Source: Plotosus lineatus
Lineage: Eukaryota; Chordata; Actinopteri; Siluriformes; Plotosidae
Reading direction: 5' to 3'
Length of the DNA stretch: 64,000 nt
Assembly: GCA_024760905.1 (NCBI GenBank)
Contig: CM045750.1
Coordinates: 17,251,419 to 17,315,418, forward strand
Shown here: piece by piece, positions 46,801-55,308 of the stretch
Layout: every line of letters starts with the position of its first letter
How positions within the stretch are numbered: position 1 is the first letter of the stretch
Notes under the pieces: model-generated
What the model saw: only the letters and a program-made list of their open reading frames with translations
What the model was told of the DNA's origin: nothing
Database searches by the model: none
Program-made: the position numbers and the translations under genes

Positions 46801-49800
46801 CCATTTCACATTTATATAGTTACAATAAAATACGGTGGTGTGATTCACAGGAAAGCTCTGGGTTTTAGTTCTGGGTTCAAGGCGTTTGTGTGTGTTTTTC
46901 TTCCGGGTACTCCAGTTTCTAGTGTGCATGTCATTGTGAATGGTTGTGGGTGTTTTGCCCTGTAGTGGTCGATCAAATTTTTAAAAGTACGCCTTGCCCA
47001 GGGTTGGTGAGATGGGCTCCAGCCTCTTGATGACCCTAATACGATGAAACGGTTCAGCAAATAAGTAACGGAGATTAATTATATTAATTAAAAAATTAAT
47101 TGCATTACATTCCAGACATATTTTTAAATTCCTTAACATAGCGTTCGTGGTCATTTCTTTCCGCCTCCATCTCACCCTATTCTCTGCATCTTCTACTCTT
47201 ACTCCAATTACCTTCATGTCCGCCTTCACCACATCCATAAATCTCTTCAGTCTTCCCCTCGGCCTTCTGCCTGGTAGTTCCAAACTCAGCACCCTACTAC
47301 CAATATACTCACTATCCCTCCTCTGTACATGTCCAAACCATCTCAATCTAGCCTCTCTGACTTTGTCCCCAAAACCTCTTACATGTGCTGTCCCTCTGAT
47401 GTGCTCATTCCTGATCCTATCCATCCTCATTACTCCCAAAGAGAACCTCATTATTTTCATCTCTGCGACCTCCAGCTCTGCCTCCTGTCTTTTCCCCAGC
47501 ACTGCTGTTTCTAAACCATACAACATCGCTGCATCGTCACCGTCCTGTACACTTTTCCTTTCATTCTTGCCGATACCTTCCTATCACACCGGATACTTTT
47601 CTCCAACCATACCAAGCTGCCTGCACACGCTTCTTCACCTCTTTTCCACACTCTCCACTGCTCTGGTTTGTTGAGCCTAAGTACTTAATTTTATAATAAA
47701 CTTATTTGGTTGTCTCGTTCGTGTGGCAATAAAATTTCTGAATAAATAAAGAGCTGTCCTATGCATTATCTTAATTTGGGGATTCAACACCCACTATTTT
47801 TTTGAGGGGTGAGCATGTTTTTTTTTTTGTTTTTTTTTTGACAGTTTGATACTAAATAAAGATGAAATACAGTGTTACCTCTTGGAAAAAAAATGGAATC
47901 GGCCACATCTTTCTGAAACCATTTGCTTATTCCTGTATATGAGTCTCAATGACCCCTGCACTGGGTGCCATGATGTTAGCTGTGATCTTATAGTGAGCAA
48001 GATGCCCACTGCCTGCAATTCACTTCCATATATGTGGTCAAACACGATTCGTTCCAAAAATATGGTCGATTACCAATTTGTTCAAAAGAGTGAAACAATA
48101 TTGGCCATAAATAGTTGTCGAATAATGTGTTCAGGTAAATGTCTACTTCCGTCAATACAGTTGCATATAATTTGAAAACTAGTTGAATTTATGAAACATA
48201 CAATGTATACATTAATGTACAAAAGAGTAAAACACAATAGTACATAATAATTAACCTAATTATGTACTGTATTTGTTTACAGTACATACCTTTATGGTTG
48301 CGATGTGTCAACGTATGTGGATGGATGGAGAGGGAGATGCTTTGAGGGGGCGTGGTAATTTTTCCCTCCGCTGTTTCTTGATTGCAGTTGATTCTTTCAT
48401 ACTCTCAGGACTTTTCTCTTTTTCTTTCCGGTGGAATTACTGCTGCTTTTCTTGGGACCCAGGGTTAAGTAGCCGTAATGGAATGAATATACACAGTATG
48501 AGACACTCTCAATGGCTGTTCAAAATTCTGAACACTGAACATGCGTTCAACACACTCGGCTCTGCTCCGTTCAAACTTTGATCATTTGTTTGAACAGCAA
48601 GGCATATTTTCCTCATATTTTTGATATATCTGTCACTGTCTATGGTGTGAGGTTCATGTAAAAGAACCTTTGCTGACTTTTGTAAAGAGTAGCTGCATAG
48701 CCATCAGCGTGTTTCTGTCCCTTGCTAAAGGGTTGTGTCAGGAAGGGCATCCGACGTAAAAACCTATGCCAAATCAAACATGCGAAGCAGATGATTCTCT
48801 GTGGTGACCCCTGGAAAAAGGGGGAAAAGCCGAAAGGAAAATAATATTTTTTGATCGAACTCTGATCTGTTCGATTAAAGAGTCATTCGACCACCGACCA
48901 TGTATAACTTTGTGTGTGTGATTACACATTCTCTATAAATAAAAAGAATTGCAGGAAGTGGGAATCCACATTTCAGTGCCCGGCGAGCAGTTGGGGGTTA
49001 GGAGCCTTGCTCAAGGGCACTTCAGCCATGAAGGTGGAGAAAGGGGAGGTGCTACTCACTCCTCCAGCCACCACACACATTCCCTGCTGGTTCGAGAATG
49101 TTATCGGTGACAATTCAGTCCCAAACCCACCTCTTCCAATTACTCAGCCATGGCTTCTAATTTTCGATGTGATCGGACAAACAAGATCTAAAATGGGTGA
49201 CTGAGATACTCAGCCTATGAATTGGGTTGGTTTCAACAGGAAACTTGTATCTTCAATCAGAATTAACTGATAATAGAAGCTAAAATTCACTAATGAATCG
49301 GACCCTATAAATCACTCATGTATTTTTTTTTTGTTATTGGGTTCAGCGTCTTAGTCATTTATTTCAATATCCGTTCACATGCTTTCTTTTTCAGGAAGCC
49401 CGACTGAAAAGGTTTACTGGAGACCGTAGTTTGCTAAGAGAGCCAGACCTCTTCATGCTCTTATTGATAGAAGTACGAAGGTAAGTAGTGTCGTTGAACC
49501 CATCCAGCCATTTCGCGCTATCTCATTTTCTTAAACTGGAACACGTTAGCACATAGATACGAATTCCCTGAGTAACTGTATACCCCTCCCCGCAAATACG
49601 GTGTACCCTGTTAGCTCCTAGCATCTTATCACCCACCCCCAGCTAAATAAAGATAAAGCGAAGGCAGCGTGTAATTGCTGATTGATCAGATCTTCTTTCC
49701 TCCCATCCTCATTCCTCTCTGTTAGTGTTCGCTTGCGTCTGGAAGCTATGATCCTACAGCAGGAGTTTGACCCTGCAGTGACCTCTCTGTGTGTGGCAGC

Positions 49801-52239
49801 CAGATGTCTCGGGATGGCAGCTCGAGGTACAACATCAGCAGGGGGGCCCTGGTGCTTTCCTTTCAACACACTTCATTCACATTCATCTCAAGTCACTTTG
49901 CTCAGCCTCGTAAATCACCTTCATGTGTTCCTTCTCAGTTCAACACGTTCACCCCTGCAGTACTTCAGTGTTTAATTCCCCCATTTCACTCGAGCATGGC
50001 AGACTAACGGAAGCAAAAATGTTGTCATCCGCAAACGTTCCGCAGTTATTCCCTCATCTTCCGCGTCATTCCGTTTAAGTCCGTAGCTATTCCTCAAGTC
50101 TTCCTTCGCTTCCGTATTCTTCCGGCAGGCCAAAATATTCCGTGAACGTAATTTTGAACATGTTCAAAAAAAATTCCGTGAGTGTTCCATGGCGTCACTT
50201 TGGCCTACTTTGTTTGGCGTACCTGTTCTGCACATGCTGTGAACGTTCAGAGAGTGTAACAATTTCCACTTTTCTGTAGGATTTTCACCCATTTTCCGTG
50301 TAAAAATGCCGACGTTCTTATGTAGACTGCGTTTCGCGCCTTTCCGCGACAAGATCCTTGCATGCCTTAGTCCAGTGAAATGGGGGTATAAGAATTTCCA
50401 CTTTTCCGTTGGATTTTCACTCGTTTTCTGTGTAAAAATGCAGAAGCTGTTCGGTAGACTGCGTTCCGCGCCTTAGTCCAGTGAAATGGGGGTACAAGAT
50501 GGAATGATTAATAGCATACATAAAACGTTACGAATGAACAAAGTGTGGACTGATTTATATCAAGGAGCACCAAGCATGTACAAACAAAACTAAAAGTGCT
50601 GATGAGTGTGTTATGATCAGTAATTCTATTATCCAGCATCTTCCCAAACACTTAATCTAAATGTGCTCACACACTGATATTATATACTACAAAAACATGA
50701 GGGAGTGTTTAATGTGGTATATGTGGCACTTAATTGACGCCCTTCTGTTTGTGTTGCAGAGCTGCTGAGTTGCCACAAGCTTCACTCCATCTTGCGCCTG
50801 GTGCTGAGGGCAGGAAACTATATGAATGCTGTAAGTGTTCACTTCAAAGGTACATAACAGTACGAGTCAGTCTCTGCAAGTGTGGGTGGGTGTCCCTGCA
50901 TGTATGCGCGTACTTGGGTTTCCCTGAGTGTACTCGCGTATACGTGGGTGTCCCTGTGTGTGCGTGCCTTTTTTTTTTTTTTTTTTTTTTTTAATGACGC
51001 CTTAAATTTAGTTGTATCCAATTCCCACCCATCAGGTATTACCTTCTCTATCACACGACTACCATTGACCTGGCAGAGCCGAAATTATGCACAGGCCCCT
51101 TCTGGTACTTGCAGGACTAACCACCTGCATCTTTTGCGGATGGTCTAACACACTGAGTGTGCTATTTGCGCCCTCATACAAATGATCTCACAGATGCCCA
51201 TGACTGGCGATCACTGTGAGTGACAGGGAAGTGAACGTACGCCATCGCTCCCTCCCATCAGAGCTCGACCAATTAGCTCCTATGGACTCTGTTGATTGTG
51301 GCATTAACCTAAATTCGAACTTGTGATTTCCAGATTAATAGCCAAGCACCTTGTCAATATGCCACTCGGGAGCCATGTGCGTGTGTCCCTGCGTGCATGT
51401 CTTTGCATGCGTGCGTGCGTGTGTGTGTGTGCCTGTGTTTTGGTTGTGTGTTTTTCTTTGTGTTGGATGTATATTATGCTTTGAGCCCACTGACTCTGGT
51501 GTGCTCTGTTAAAGACAACACATTCACATTGACCGCACCTGTGCCCGCAGGGAGGTTATGCAGGGAACGCGGCCGGCTTTAGGATTGCTTCGCTGCTCAA
51601 ACTGGCCGACACCAAAGCCAACAAACCAGGGATGGATCTCCTACATTTTGTTGCTATGGTGTGTATCAAGTCAATCTCTGTTTTCTTCTTCTTAATAGAC
51701 ATGTGTCGAGTCAAAGAAAGAATAAAAAGCTCTTCATCGGGAACCGTTCTACTAATATCTGCCTCAGAATTGCCTGTTTTTGACCAAAGTAATTACTTCG
51801 AATGTTACTAATACTACTAAAGTATCGCTAACAAAACCTACTTTTGAAGAATTAAAGTAGTGCATCTTGCAATGTTATCTTGTGTATTATCATGATCTGT
51901 GTTTTTTTGAGTTACGGTCATGTGCTGTGGGATTTGACTGCTGCTTTGTATTATATACCGTATTCAAAGAGATAAGCACCCAGGGCGTTTAAAAAAATTG
52001 GAGTGGGTGTGCACTTATTAAAATGATTACCAGCGGAATGGAACAGTAAGCATCAAGGTGGAAAACATGAATAATAACAGAACAATAAAATAGTTTTTCT
52101 GGTATTTGTGTTATTCATTTTGTGGTATCAACCAAATTAGTTACTTGAAAGCTGAAAATAAACAGAAAACAGCATGATTTAAAAAAAAATTAAAAAGACC
52201 CTTTAATTTTGCCTCCTGGTGCTGATCCTTTAAACACCC

Positions 52240-52276
<37 letters not shown>

Positions 52277-54143
52277 AATCAAGCCAATAACATGAATGTC
52301 AACTTTAGCACATGGCACCTTGAACCAATCAACACAAAGGTCAACTTTAGCACATGGCATGTTGAAAAGCACATGGCCAGGAACATGCTTAATAGGTCTT
52401 AATATGGTAATTGTAAATTCAGATTTTATACTGGTGAAACACAAATGTTTGCTGTTACCATATTAAGACCTATTAAGCATTAAGAGGATGGTGAAAAGGC
52501 TAACAAACACTCAATACAAAGCACAGTGATCAGGACCTGACAGAATTCTTTCAGATCATTCATGTGTACATCTTAACTTCTGACTGAATCAGTAGTATGT
52601 GATAGAGCTGTGATAAAGGGATTACATCACTGTAAGAATCGTCTGCACCTCTGGAACACTGGCTTGTGATTGCAACTGGAGAGCCTGATTTCATTGTATG
52701 TGTCTATAAAACACTGTTTCTGAATGAGGTTGACGGCTTCATGTTACTGACGTGACATCGGAAAAGGGATAGTTGGGTGAATGGCACGTTATTGTCTAGA
52801 ACACGTTAAGTGTTCTTTTCGATGTGCAACACAAAAGGAAGTAAGATCTCTTCCTGTCCCGTCTTTTAGGTCTGGCTGCACGCATGAAACATTTCATGAG
52901 AACAAATGCACTGATTGCATCCTGAGTATCAGAACTGAGTGATGGATGCAGCCTCGAAACATGACATGAGGATCAGATCAGGGTTGTTAAATTTTCAAAA
53001 CTGTGAATGAGTGTGAAATTCTTTGACACTGCACTTGTGTGAGCACACACACACACAATGGGGAAAAATAATTGTCTATTGGTTAGGGTGCTGGGTTCAT
53101 AACCAAGAGGTTGTGGGTTCTAATCCCTATTAGTCCACCACCGTGCTAAGAGCCGTGGGCATGATCTTAACCACAAGTCTGCCTCTGCTCACCAAGCAAT
53201 ATAGTAGATGGGTACCTGTAGAACTACTGGGGAGGTAACCTGTGATGGACTAGTGCCTGAACCAGGAAAAGTTGAACTCCTAGTCACGTCATGCGAAGGG
53301 ATCCGGGTATGAGCCGGCTCTGATGAGGCAGTAGGCTCAGGGTGTTATAAGCTCAAAGCTGATTTGGTAAGTTTTCCCACCTATGGGGAAATAAATGGTT
53401 TATTTTAACCGAGAGGTACATGTATTAAGATTGAATTCTAGAAAGAAAAAAGATAATACTGAATGTAATATCACTTTTGTTTCTTTACTGTTCAGGAGGC
53501 TGTAAAGAAAGATGAGAATCTCTTGACGTTTCCAAGCCAGCTGAGTCATGTCAGTGCAGCATCAAGGTATGTTATTGAGGAAACCTGGCAACCACTTACA
53601 AACTTGAGCAAAGTGTATTATTGATATTTGTGGTAGTTCCAAGGTGATATGATGAAGTGTATTCAACTCATATGGCTCGAATTGATTAAATGTTAACGTT
53701 ACATTCTGTGTTAGACTGTCGGAGGAGACGGCGCTGGAGGATCTTGCCCGTTTACACAGTAGATTAGAAACACTGCAAATCAGTGTGCAGACAGATTCTG
53801 AGATTGAACAACAGATGAGGCCGTTCCTCGAGGTAACGTTTTGGAGCTGCTCTTTGATAAAATTAATGTGATTTTTTTAATGATAATTCTACACTGTGTG
53901 CATATCTGGGAATGTGCACTCCCATCCAGAATTCACTTACAGGCCATTTTTCCTCTTATCCAGACAGCGAAAGTGAGGCTGAAGGAAGCTCGGGAAGAGA
54001 CGGAAAGCTTGCGTAAGACCAGCCAGGCCTTGATGGAATTCTTCTGTGAAGATGAAAGCTCCTTTAAACTGGAAGAAGCCTGTCGCATATTTCAATGCTT
54101 CTGCCAACGCTTTCAAAGAGCTGTGAGGGTAAGGACACTGTCC

Positions 54144-54189
<46 letters not shown>

Positions 54190-55274
54190 AGTTGCCTGGT
54201 TAATGCTTCATAATGCCAATCTTGTTGGTTTGGAATCAAGATATTGTCGGTTTACTGGTGTGTTTGGGATCGTTGTCTTGTTGGAATACCAATTTGAAAG
54301 GCATTTCCTCTTCAGCATGAGGCAGCACGACCTCTTCAAGTGTTCTGATGTATTCAAACTAACCCATCATCCCTGGTATGCAATAATTAGGTCCGACACC
54401 ATAGTATGAGAAACATTCCCATATCATGATGCTTGCGCCACCATGCTTCACTGTGTTCAGTGTACTGTGGCTTGAATTCAGTCTTTGGGGGTCGTCTACG
54501 GGGTGGGCCACTAGACCCAAAAAGAACAATCTTGCTTTCATCAGTCCACAAAATGTTGCACCGTTTCTCTTGAGGCCTGTCAATGTGCTCTTTGGCAAAT
54601 TTTAACCTCTTCGGCACAAGTCTTTTCTCAGCAGTGGGACTTTGCAGGTTCTTTTTGTCGACAGCTTGACTTCAGCTAGGCATCTTCTAATTGGAACAGT
54701 ACTCACAGGTAACTTTAAATCTTCTTTGGTCTTCCTGGAGCTGATTGTTGGCTGAGTCCTTGCCGTTTTGGCTCTTGTTTCATCCATTCAAATGGTAGTT
54801 TTTCACTTTCTTCCGTGTCTTCCAGGTTTTGGTAGCCATTGTAAAGTATTTGGGGTCATTTTATCTGAACAGCCTCTCATTTCATTTTCTGCATGTCTGT
54901 TTTCCCCTCTCCAGTCAACTTTTTAATTAAGGTACACTGTTCTTCTGAACAATGTCTGGAATTACCGTTTTCCTCAGAATTTCAGAGAGAAATGCACTTT
55001 ATGAATGATGTCACTAATTGAACTCCACACTGCTATTATTTTGAACATGCCTTTTTCAATCATTGATTCAATGATACAGAATCAGCAGCATGACGCAAAC
55101 TGACGTAAGAAGCCATAGTACCTAGCGCAAATTTACAAAAACAGTGCACTGCGTGCTTTAAAATGGAAAATTAATCATTAAAAACCTTGCTTTCAATTTG
55201 TTTTGTTTGTTTACGTGCAGTGTATTCTAAAACTTTGAACATGTGTGTAAATGCAACTTTATGGAGCACAGTTT

Positions 55275-55308
<34 letters not shown>

